Shown: piece by piece, positions 6,210 to 12,209 of the stretch
Numbering within the stretch: position 1 is the first letter of the stretch
How the letters are laid out: the number at the start of each line of letters is the position of its first letter
Source: UBA9715 sp045614225
GTDB taxonomy: Bacteria; Actinomycetota; Coriobacteriia; Coriobacteriales; Eggerthellaceae
DNA length: 35,079 nucleotides
Assembly: GCA_045614225.1 (NCBI GenBank)
Contig: JAZLCO010000129.1
Span: 1-35,079 of the forward strand
Direction of reading: 5' to 3'
Made by a program: the position numbers and the translations under genes
The notes under the pieces: model-generated
Told to the model about the DNA's origin: nothing
What the model saw: the letters and a program-made list of their open reading frames with translations, nothing else
The model's database searches: none

Positions 6210-6523
6210 GAGATCGCCCCGCATGCCTTCACGAGGGCATCGGTCACCACGCGGCGACCCGTCGTGATGTCGCAGAAGTCCCTCCATGCGGCGAGCACCA
6301 TGCCGACCGAGTTTGCAAGGTCGACGGTGCCGTAGACCGTCATGTCGAGGGCTGCAGCGAACCCCATGGCGAACTCCGGGCATGGGAGCTCGCCGTCCAG
6401 GGCGGCGCGGATGATCTCGGCGTTCGCCGAATCGACCATCGTGCCGTCGATGCGCCTGGTGAGCGATTGCTGGCGCCCGTTATGCGTCACGCGCGATGCC
6501 AGTATGCCCGCGTCGCCGATCAT
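6206..6523 (-). CDS. Hypothetical protein between ParB-like and integrase genes (105 aa)
   Basis: 105 residues, mainly helical: ANAEIIRAALDGELPCPEFAMGFAAALDMTVYGTVDLANSVGMVLAAWRDFCD. It is coupled by ATGA overlaps to the ParB-like gene upstream and the integrase gene downstream. Its size and place directly before the integrase would suit an excisionase or recombination directionality factor, but no HTH or wing is evident, so that is only a suggestion. The start at 6523 is chosen from the overlap; the longer ORF upstream is out-of-frame noise inside the ParB-like gene. Confidence 0.6.
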   Translation of the reverse strand: MIGDAGILASRVTHNGRQQSLTRRIDGTMVDSANAEIIRAALDGELPCPEFAMGFAAALDMTVYGTVDLANSVGMVLAAWRDFCDITTGRRVVTDALVKACGAIS

Positions 6524-7809
6524 TTGCCGCCATCCTCTGACGCGATTGCCCTGATTTTCGCTATGAAGTCCTCCGATCCCTCCGGAGGAACCCATCCGTC
6601 CGATGCGTATGCATCGAGGCATTCGACGGCAAGGCGCACCTCGTTCTTCTGCCAGGCCGCCTTCGCGCCGAAGGCGCATATCCGATGGATGTGGACGATC
6701 TCCGTCTGCCATTGGAGGAGCATCATCGCAAAATCGATCTTCGAAAGCGGCGCTCCTTCGAGGAACGGGAACTCGCCCAGGGCATCCTCGTAGATGTAGG
6801 AGTCCTTCGCTTTCTCCTCCATGATCCGGTAGAGGTTCGGGAGCTCTTCGGATATATCCGAATCCGACTGCAGCTTGCCGGCGATCCATTCCTTTATATG
6901 CCCGTCAAGCGCATTCGACTGGGCGTTGGCGGAATCGAGGGCCTCCTTCTCCTCCGCTGCAGCCCGCTCTGCATCCGCGTCGAGAATCGGCACGCCGTAG
7001 AACGACATCTGGATTCCCATCCACGTCGTCTGCAGATAGCCGACGACTCCCGTATGCTCGGCAGCGGCCGCCATGTAGTCCGCCATCATGTTCTCTGGGT
7101 CGTCGCATGTCATGATGTACTTCGCACCAGGGCTGTCTTCGTACACGTTCGCGGAGATAGCGATATGGCAGGCTTCCGCCTTCGACTTGAACGCCTCTCT
7201 GAGCTCATTCTGCTCGCGCTCGCGGCGAAGTCGGGCGACCACGCCGGCGATATTGCTGTCGGCCGCCGCCTCGATCGTCTTCACAGCCTGATCGTCGCCT
7301 TCGAACTCGCCTATGGCGAAGAGCCTGTCGAGCGTGTACGTCTCGGCCTTCTCGCCGGCGATCTGGCGCCCGCGCCGCATCCTTGCGACATCCTCGATCC
7401 CGATCTGTGACACGTCGCTCACGTATCTGTCATCGCCGAACAGGAGAAGCTGCTGCTCGAAGCGGCTCCGCTCGATCGGCTCGTATGTCTTCTTGGTGTT
7501 CGTGCGCACGACGGTCTCGAGCACGCTCTGAACCGTGTCGTCGGTATCGACGACCGCCCAGCACTCCTCGGTGCCGAGCTCGCGCATCGCCATGACGCGG
7601 CTGTTGCCGGCCTTGATGCGGTAAACGTCGCCGTCGCGTATGAGCTTGATCTGCTCGTCGGGCTCGCCCGACGGCCCGAACGACGCGGCGAGCGCCGAGA
7701 CGTACTCCTTGTTCGCCGGCAGACCGTAGTCCCTCGACAGGAACTTGTTGCCGTACTCGTCTTCGAGCGGGAAGATGTCCGCAACCTTCACACGTATCAA
7801 CTCAAGCAT
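6520..7809 (-). CDS. ParB/Srx-like domain protein
   Basis: 429 residues. The N-terminal ~110 residues follow the ParB/Srx fold: IRVKVADIFPLEDEYG, a central VYRIKAGNSRVMAMRELG in the place of the ParB GERR box, and VVRTNTKKTYEPIERSRFEQQLL. A KorB/ParB-like HTH segment follows (VSDVSQIGIEDVARMRRGRQIAG). The C-terminal half is helical and unfamiliar. Such proteins bind DNA and may hydrolyse CTP or cut nucleic acid; in phages they occur as replication or regulatory factors. No ParA partner is encoded. The start at 7809 has an AAAGGGGG ribosome site; the upstream extension is rejected. Confidence 0.75.
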   Translation of the reverse strand: MLELIRVKVADIFPLEDEYGNKFLSRDYGLPANKEYVSALAASFGPSGEPDEQIKLIRDGDVYRIKAGNSRVMAMRELGTEECWAVVDTDDTVQSVLETVVRTNTKKTYEPIERSRFEQQLLLFGDDRYVSDVSQIGIEDVARMRRGRQIAGEKAETYTLDRLFAIGEFEGDDQAVKTIEAAADSNIAGVVARLRREREQNELREAFKSKAEACHIAISANVYEDSPGAKYIMTCDDPENMMADYMAAAAEHTGVVGYLQTTWMGIQMSFYGVPILDADAERAAAEEKEALDSANAQSNALDGHIKEWIAGKLQSDSDISEELPNLYRIMEEKAKDSYIYEDALGEFPFLEGAPLSKIDFAMMLLQWQTEIVHIHRICAFGAKAAWQKNEVRLAVECLDAYASDGWVPPEGSEDFIAKIRAIASEDGGK

Positions 7810-7820
7810 TCGTACCCCCT

Positions 7821-8210
7821 TTACAGGATCGCGGTCGTGTACCCGTCCGCCTTGCTTTTCGCTATCCGGAAATCGAGCGTGCGGTCGCGCTCCATGGCTA
7901 TGCGCGCCAGGCACGGCGCGAAGGCGTTCCTGATGCTCACGCATCTGGACTCGTCGCATGTGACCACGCCGGCGCCGCCTGAGCTGAAATTCACATCCAT
8001 TCCCGCGCGCATCTGCTCCTTGCATGCGTTCGGGCTCGCTTTGTGGTCGCTCGATTTCGCCATCTGGCGACGCGCAAGGCGCATGTACCTGCCGAATGCC
8101 TTCTCATGGGCATCTACCCATTCGCGCGCCTCATCCATGAGCCTCTCGCCATCCTGGCCGAGCCCTGGAAGCTGGATCTGGTTCGATGCCTGCTCTCCGT
8201 AGTCGATCAT
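7821..8210 (-). CDS. Hypothetical early protein (129 aa)
   Basis: 129 residues. A helical N-terminal half (RLMDEAREWVDAHEKAFGRYMRLARRQM) is followed by NACKEQMRAGMDVNFSSGGAGVVTCDESRCVSIRNAFAPCLARIAMERDRTLDFRIAKSKAD. The four cysteines and the basic amphipathic C-terminal helix suggest a nucleic-acid or protein-binding module. The start at 8210 is supported by GGGGGG 5 nt upstream and lies 2 nt after the preceding stop. It is not a family I recognise by name. Confidence 0.7.
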   Translation of the reverse strand: MIDYGEQASNQIQLPGLGQDGERLMDEAREWVDAHEKAFGRYMRLARRQMAKSSDHKASPNACKEQMRAGMDVNFSSGGAGVVTCDESRCVSIRNAFAPCLARIAMERDRTLDFRIAKSKADGYTTAIL

Positions 8211-8212
8211 GG

Positions 8213-8443
8213 CTACCCCCCGATGATCCCGAGGGCGAAGACGATGCCGAAGCAGATGCCGAGAATCCACGCCGCCATGCGCGTGCAGTGGAAGTAGTCT
8301 CTTTCGGCTGCTATACTCTGATGATGTTCCCGGTTGTATGCCCGGCGAACTGCGGAGCGGTGGTCTTGGCGGAGCGCCGCTCCCTCTTTTTGCCTTTTCA
8401 ATGCTCTCTCCTTTCGACTTTTCATTTCGTTTTCACTCTTCAC
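8213..8443 (-). CDS. Small C-tail-anchored membrane protein (76 aa)
   Basis: 76 residues. A very basic N-terminal half (MKSRKERALKRQKEG) is followed near the C-terminus by one membrane span, WILGICFGIVFALGIIGG. A GTG start at 8443 is preferred because GGAG lies 5 nt upstream; an ATG at 8425 is the alternative. It overlaps the upstream zinc-ribbon gene by 11 nt. Possibly a membrane-tethered early protein; no function is assigned. Confidence 0.65.
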   Translation of the reverse strand: MKSENEMKSRKERALKRQKEGAALRQDHRSAVRRAYNREHHQSIAAERDYFHCTRMAAWILGICFGIVFALGIIGG

Positions 8444-8853
8444 GCAATCTCCGTAATTCCTGCTTGCGCCTATATGAGTCCGCGTAGATCGCCTGCCTCC
8501 TCTTCTTCGACTCCTCTATCCGCCTCCTTTCCTCGGCGATCTCCATGCGAATCCTCTTGTTCTTCATCGCGGCCGTGTCGGCGCTCTCGTCTATCGAGCA
8601 CTTGAGGCACCACCCTGTGTGCTTGACGAGCTCCGAGTACGTGTAATGCCCGCATCTGGGGCAAAGCCACCTCCTGCAGAGCGACAATCCCATCCGGCTC
8701 GCCTTCACCTGGACGCTTATGACCGAGCGCCCGAGCTTCTCGGCGATCGGGACCGCTCCGTCCCCCGCGTGCTCGCTCAGATAGCGCACCTCATCGGGCT
8801 TCCATCGCTGATTCCCCGTGCGGCCTCCAAACCTCGCTGCTTCTCGCGCCCAT
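8433..8853 (-). pseudogene. HTH plus zinc-ribbon protein with damaged or non-standard start
   Basis: The frame open from 8858 reads AREAARFGGRTGNQRWKPDEVRYLSEHAG...IAEKLGRSVISVQVKASRMGLSL, a SANT/Myb-like HTH with the usual W-x3-E-x3-L spacing. It continues into a CPRCGHYTYSEL...GWCLKC zinc ribbon and a long basic helix ending at 8433. No ATG, GTG or TTG precedes the Trp in frame. An ATG at 8853 is one base out of frame because of a GGG run (8849-8851); with GG it would give MAREAARFGG. Alternatives are an ACG start at 8817-8819 behind GGAGG, or a GTG start at 8789 that drops the first HTH helix. The conserved coding pattern suggests recent damage or an unusual start. Confidence 0.6.
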
Positions 8854-8862
8854 GCGCCTCAT

Positions 8863-9068
8863 TCCCCCTTCGGGGCTGCGCGGCCCCCTCGATTCCGCAG
8901 CGCGCAGCCCCTAGGAGAGAGAGGATCGGCGACCGTGGGCCATCCTCCAGGCTTTCCACCCGGCACGCGCGCCTCTTGCGAACCCCGAGGGGCATGCCGA
9001 TCCCGTTTGCGCGCGCACCGGCTGTTCTCCGGATGCTTTTTACGCCCTCCCAAGGCCCGAGCCCATCG
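8863..9068. other. GC-rich structured non-coding gap in the early operon
   Basis: About 206 bp without a convincing gene on either strand, the longest gap in the early region. It contains an 11-bp perfect inverted repeat (GGGGCTGCGCG at 8872-8882, CGCGCAGCCCC at 8901-8911, 18-nt loop), a weaker stem at about 8922-8947 (GGAT...ATCC arms), CCCCGAGGGG at about 8984-8993 and a CCGG...CCGG pair near 9018-9032. No poly-U follows the stems. A mini-ORF MGSGLGRA overlaps its right edge. It could be a structured leader RNA, an attachment site or the remnant of a deleted gene. Confidence 0.5.
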
Positions 9069-9323
9069 CTAGTCGTAAAGCTCCGAGACCGCCCTCATAA
9101 CGTCCTTCGCGATCGCCCACTTGCTGTCGCATGTGACGTTAACGTAGGTTTCCCGACGACCGTCTGCAGCCATGTACTCGATTGTCACGAACTCGTTCGC
9201 GCCGTCGAAGCCGTAGTCGATGGAGATCAGCCAGGCCCCGCGAAGAGCGCTGCGCAGCATCGATGCCAGCTCTCCCACGACGAAAATCCGCTTCTCGAAC
9301 ATTTCAGTGAGCATGTCCTGCAT
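9069..9323 (-). CDS. Hypothetical early protein (84 aa)
   Basis: 84 residues with an alpha/beta pattern: a helical N-terminus (ELASMLRSALRGAW), strands LISIDYGFD, EFVTIEYMAADGRRETYVNVTCDS, and a C-terminal helix (AIAKDVMRAVSELYD). It could be a small single-domain fold. A GGAGAAGAGGGA ribosome site precedes ATG 9323. It is the third gene of the leftward early transcript. The function is not recognised. Confidence 0.7.
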   Translation of the reverse strand: MQDMLTEMFEKRIFVVGELASMLRSALRGAWLISIDYGFDGANEFVTIEYMAADGRRETYVNVTCDSKWAIAKDVMRAVSELYD

Positions 9324-9334
9324 TCCCTCTTCTC

Positions 9335-9463
9335 CTATCTCTTTTGCGGCTTGCCAGCCGCGCGCCAGGCGCGGATCGCGGCTTTCAGATCGCGGGCAAA
9401 CCTCTCCTCCATGAGCTCCGCAAATGTAGTTGGCGGTTCGATCTGTTTCTTCGGTTCTTCCAT
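9335..9463 (-). CDS. Microprotein (42 aa) downstream of Cro-like gene
   Basis: 42 residues: MEEPKKQIEPPTTFAELMEE, then a basic amphipathic helix (RFARDLKAAIRAWRAAGKPQKR). The ATG lies 3 nt after the stop of the Cro-like gene and probably relies on coupled translation, as only a weak ribosome site is visible. It is followed after 11 nt by the 84-aa gene. The amphipathic basic helix would suit a small protein-binding peptide; no function is assigned. Confidence 0.5.
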   Translation of the reverse strand: MEEPKKQIEPPTTFAELMEERFARDLKAAIRAWRAAGKPQKR

Positions 9464-9466
9464 GCT

Positions 9467-9694
9467 TTACTGTGCATCTTCAACAGGTTGTACAGTTTCG
9501 CTTACGTTCGTGCCGAAAAAAATATCGCCGATGCTGCATCCGATGAAATCACATGCTGCCTCGGCTTGGTAAATCGGCATTATTCTTGGATTATCTTCGT
9601 ATTTCGCATAGGTCTGACGTGTCACTTTGAGCGCGTCCGCAACGGCGATCTGCTTGATTCCCCTTGCTTCGCGCGCCTCCTTCAATGTCAGCAT
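9467..9694 (-). CDS. Cro-like XRE-family regulator (75 aa)
   Basis: 75 residues of a single XRE-type HTH domain: LKEAREARGIKQIAVADALKVTRQTYAKYEDNPRIMP, with the recognition helix around VTRQTYAKYE. As the first gene of the leftward early transcript and divergent from the CI-like repressor, it is the natural Cro equivalent. ATG 9694 has GGAAGGGGG 5 nt upstream; an in-frame GTG at 9700 lacks spacing. The promoter TTGACA-17-TAACTT lies just upstream. Confidence 0.85.
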   Translation of the reverse strand: MLTLKEAREARGIKQIAVADALKVTRQTYAKYEDNPRIMPIYQAEAACDFIGCSIGDIFFGTNVSETVQPVEDAQ

Positions 9695-9721
9695 ATGCAC
9701 CCCCTTCCGGCTCCTGATGTT

Positions 9722-9734
9722 AAGTTACACTTAC
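9722..9734. promoter_or_regulatory. Candidate operator palindrome
   Basis: A perfect palindrome, TAAGT-TAC-ACTTA, covers the -10 hexamer of the leftward early promoter, so binding by the CI-like or Cro-like protein would block that promoter. A further ACTTAC half-site lies at 9757-9762, next to the -10 of the rightward promoter. This is the expected geometry for an XRE repressor switch; binding has not been shown. Confidence 0.5.
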
Positions 9735-9751
9735 GTACTAGCCATGTCAAG
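9723..9751 (-). promoter_or_regulatory. Early leftward promoter (PR equivalent)
   Basis: Read leftwards: a perfect -35 TTGACA (9746-9751), a 17-bp spacer and -10 TAACTT (9723-9728), about 30 nt upstream of the Cro-like start. This is the best sigma-70 match seen in the window and fits the main early promoter. Confidence 0.75.
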
Positions 9752-9762
9752 CAAAACTTACT

Positions 9763-9768
9763 AAAATG
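9763..9768 (+). promoter_or_regulatory. Candidate -10 of the repressor promoter
   Basis: TAAAAT at 9763-9768, 43 nt upstream of the repressor ATG, with no good -35 at normal spacing (TAGCCA at 17 bp). A weak -35 is common in maintenance promoters that are helped by their own repressor. It lies between the two ACTTAC sites. Confidence 0.4.
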
Positions 9769-9810
9769 TTTAGAGCGTTTTACTTCGGCGTTCGTATATG
9801 GGGTGATTGC

Positions 9811-10185
9811 ATGACTGGCATCGGTTCCAACATCCGCGAACTACGTGAAGCCGCTGGTATGTCCCAGGACCAGCTTGGCAAGAGGATAAACAAGACACGC
9901 TCTGCCGTATCTCAGTATGAATCCGGGAAGATCGTCCCACGCATGGGGGTGATCGAAGACATCGCTCATGTATTCAGAGTATCAAAGATGGATATACTTG
10001 GTGAAAAAGTCAATTACGCAAGCATATGCACCGAAATCAGTGAGAGCCCGAATCGGGACGAGCTGATCCTTCTCGACATCTACAGGGAGCTGCCTGACAG
10101 GGGCAAGGATGCTCTTTTGCGTATGGCTAGGGATTTCCGCGAAGTGTTCTCAATGTTGGCAGAAGCAGAAGGGAGCGAGGAATGA
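9811..10185 (+). CDS. CI-like XRE repressor without protease domain
   Basis: 124 residues. An N-terminal XRE HTH domain (IGSNIRELREAAGMSQDQLGKRINKTRSAVSQYESGKIVPRMGVIEDIAHVFRVSKMDIL) is followed by a short helical C-terminus (DELILLDIYRELPDRGKDALLRMARDFREVFSMLAEAEG), probably for dimerisation. No S24/LexA-type autoprotease or ImmA motif is present, so classical RecA-driven self-cleavage is not expected. The start at 9811 has GGGGTGAT 3 nt upstream; the earlier in-frame ATG at 9766 overlaps the promoter. It is the first gene of a three-gene operon with a lipoprotein and the serine recombinase, joined by ATGA and TAAATG. Confidence 0.88.
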   Translation: MTGIGSNIRELREAAGMSQDQLGKRINKTRSAVSQYESGKIVPRMGVIEDIAHVFRVSKMDILGEKVNYASICTEISESPNRDELILLDIYRELPDRGKDALLRMARDFREVFSMLAEAEGSEE

Positions 10186-10691
10186 AAATAACGTATTTTG
10201 CGATCGTATGCGCGGTGATGGCATCTGCTCTCATGTTTGGATGCTCTGGCCCCGCGAAGCAGGCGGATGAAACGAAGCCGGCAGACGAACCGGCGGCGAT
10301 CGAGCAGGAGCCTGAAGAAGACATAGCAGACGATGCACCACACGCGACGGCGAACACCGTGTTCGGTCTACCCGACCAGCAGCCCGTAAGCAGCGGTTCG
10401 GGCGGCAATCTCGGAACGGTTGCCGTGTTCTCCGCATCGAGCGACGAATGCACGCGAGAGAACCTTGAGACATGGTGCAACCAATACGTCCGCTGGGGGC
10501 TCGATAACTGGTGCGTTATCGAATACACCGACAGACCTGGTTACGGCGTATATGCAATGGGCGATCTCATCGAGGCCGACGTACAGCTCGACGCAGACCA
10601 TATGCTCGTAGACGATTCTGAGGAAACCGCCTATATATTCAGCGGCGACAACCCTGCCGAACTTGGTACGCTGAACGAGTTCGGAGCATAA
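10182..10691 (+). CDS. Lysogeny-operon lipoprotein
   Basis: 169 residues. A type II signal peptide (MKITYFAIVCAVMASALMFGC) has the lipobox LMFG before C21. A Pro/Glu/Asp-rich spacer (about 25-55) leads to a soluble C-terminal domain with RENLETWCNQYVRWGLDNWCVIEYTDRPGYGVYAMGDLIEADVQLDADHM. It would be anchored on the outside of the cytoplasmic membrane. Its start overlaps the repressor stop, so it should be expressed in the lysogen. Phage lipoproteins in this position often block superinfecting phage DNA entry or receptor binding; that role is inferred from position and localisation. The soluble domain is not one I can name. Confidence 0.8.
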   Translation: MKITYFAIVCAVMASALMFGCSGPAKQADETKPADEPAAIEQEPEEDIADDAPHATANTVFGLPDQQPVSSGSGGNLGTVAVFSASSDECTRENLETWCNQYVRWGLDNWCVIEYTDRPGYGVYAMGDLIEADVQLDADHMLVDDSEETAYIFSGDNPAELGTLNEFGA

Positions 10692-12209
10692 ATGCCTACA
10701 GCAGTCCTATATGCCAGATATAGCTCCGACAAACAGCGCGAGGCATCGATAGACGACCAGCTCCGCGTATGCCATGACTACTGCGCGCGCGAGGGCATCG
10801 AGGTCGTTGCCACCTACGCCGATTACGCGCTGTCCGGTAAGACCGACCAGCGCCCGGAGTTTAGACGGATGATTGCAAACGCGCCCGAATCGGATTTCGT
10901 GGTGGTCTATATGTTCGACCGCTTCTCGCGCGATCGGTACGATTCCGCCACCTATAAGAAGATGCTGCGCGATCTTGGTGTGCGCGTTCTGTCCGCATCG
11001 GAGAAGGTGGAAGACACGCCCGAGGGAAGCCTGCAGGAGGGCCTGCTTGAAATCCTCTCTGAGTATTACGTGGCCGATCTGAAGCGAAAAGTGCGCCGCG
11101 GCATGGAAGGAAATGCCCTAAAGGCCATGGATAACGGCTATAGGCTGTTCGGGTATTCCACTGATCCGGAAACGCGCCGATACATCATCAATGAAGCGGA
11201 AGCCGCTGTTGTCCGCGAGATGTTCGAACGGTATATAAACGGCGATACGATCGGAGAGATAGCGCGAGACCTCGCAACGCGCGGATGGACGACCTCGAAA
11301 GGCACACCGGTGAACTACAACTGGGCTTCGCGCGTTTTGTCCCGCGAAGCCTACACAGGCCTTTACTCATGGGGAGGGATCGAGATCGAGGGCGGCATGC
11401 CGGCGATAATAGACCCTGATATGTTCAGGCGCGCCAGGAATACGCCCCGTCGGCGGCTTAAGGACGGATCGAAATCGTTCAAACTGACCGGAAAGCTCTA
11501 CTGCGATGTATGCGGCAAGCCTATGCACGGATCGGGAGGAACGGGAAGGCACGGCAAGCGTTACTGGTACTACATGTGTCCCGAAGCGGGCGACTGCCGG
11601 CGTAGGGTTTCACGCGACCTGATAGAGAACACGCTCGCCGATGCCGTAATGCGCATAGCGTCCGACGAACCGACCATGCGCATGGTTGCGCGAAGGATAG
11701 TCGATGCGTATGCGGCAGACAACGAAGCGGCAGCGGAGCTCGAGGCCGTAGAATCGCGCATAAGCGCCCTCGAAAGTGAGCAGCACAACCTAACCCAAGC
11801 AGCTTGCAAAGGCTTTGTTACGGACGAAATGGTTGCGCGCAATGAAGAGATAAAGGAACAGCTTGCCGCGCTACACAGCCGGCGCGGCATCCTTATGTCG
11901 GAGCAGAACGACCTTACCGAGGATGATATTGTTGAGTTCCTCGCCCATGGCTTCGACCGCAGCGATGAGGATTTCATATTCGGATCGTTCCTTCACAGCG
12001 CGCACCTTGGCGACGGGCGCCTGGTCGCCGTCTACAGCTTCCGCGACGAGCAGGGTGACCTCATGGAAGAGCGCCTTTTCCTGGACGAAAAAGAGAACCC
12101 CGAAGGGTTCTCTTTGTCCATGTCTGGTGTACCAGGCGATTATATACGCGAACCGCGCGTGATCGCCCTCCCCTGCGGCTTCGGGCTTGTGATTCCGCTC
12201 GCGTCGTAG
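10692..12209 (+). CDS. Large serine recombinase (serine integrase)
   Basis: 505 residues. The resolvase-like catalytic domain is at the N-terminus: YARYSSDKQREASIDDQ (nucleophile S11 or S12), DRFSRD, and EYYVADLKRKVRRGM. A recombinase domain (about 150-255) and a zinc ribbon with C271-xx-C274 and C296/C302 follow, then a coiled coil (about 340-395). The family integrates phage DNA unidirectionally and needs a directionality factor for excision. The start directly abuts the lipoprotein stop (GGAG 5 nt upstream), and the stop directly abuts the convergent endolysin stop. The 3' part encodes a strong hairpin (12090-12115) that serves the opposite strand. No intergenic attP is available on either side. 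Confidence 0.93.
   Translation: MPTAVLYARYSSDKQREASIDDQLRVCHDYCAREGIEVVATYADYALSGKTDQRPEFRRMIANAPESDFVVVYMFDRFSRDRYDSATYKKMLRDLGVRVLSASEKVEDTPEGSLQEGLLEILSEYYVADLKRKVRRGMEGNALKAMDNGYRLFGYSTDPETRRYIINEAEAAVVREMFERYINGDTIGEIARDLATRGWTTSKGTPVNYNWASRVLSREAYTGLYSWGGIEIEGGMPAIIDPDMFRRARNTPRRRLKDGSKSFKLTGKLYCDVCGKPMHGSGGTGRHGKRYWYYMCPEAGDCRRRVSRDLIENTLADAVMRIASDEPTMRMVARRIVDAYAADNEAAAELEAVESRISALESEQHNLTQAACKGFVTDEMVARNEEIKEQLAALHSRRGILMSEQNDLTEDDIVEFLAHGFDRSDEDFIFGSFLHSAHLGDGRLVAVYSFRDEQGDLMEERLFLDEKENPEGFSLSMSGVPGDYIREPRVIALPCGFGLVIPLAS
12085..12115 (-). terminator. Leftward intrinsic terminator of the late operon, inside the serine recombinase gene
   Basis: An 11-bp perfect stem (12090-12100 with 12105-12115). 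Read leftwards it has a TTCG tetraloop and is followed by TTTTTCG, a textbook intrinsic terminator 95 nt after the endolysin stop. Read rightwards the loop is CGAA and the U-run is short (CTTTG), so termination in that direction would be weaker. It lies within codons 467-475 of the recombinase gene. Confidence 0.8.

Noticed and set aside
8859..9053. 64-codon minus-strand ORF in the structured gap
   Set aside because: Composition typical of GC-rich noise (Arg/Gly/Pro), no ribosome site, and it conflicts with the start of the HTH gene.
8872..9060. tRNA or tmRNA in the structured gap
   Set aside because: No T-loop GGTTCRA followed by a matching acceptor stem; stems do not fit a cloverleaf.
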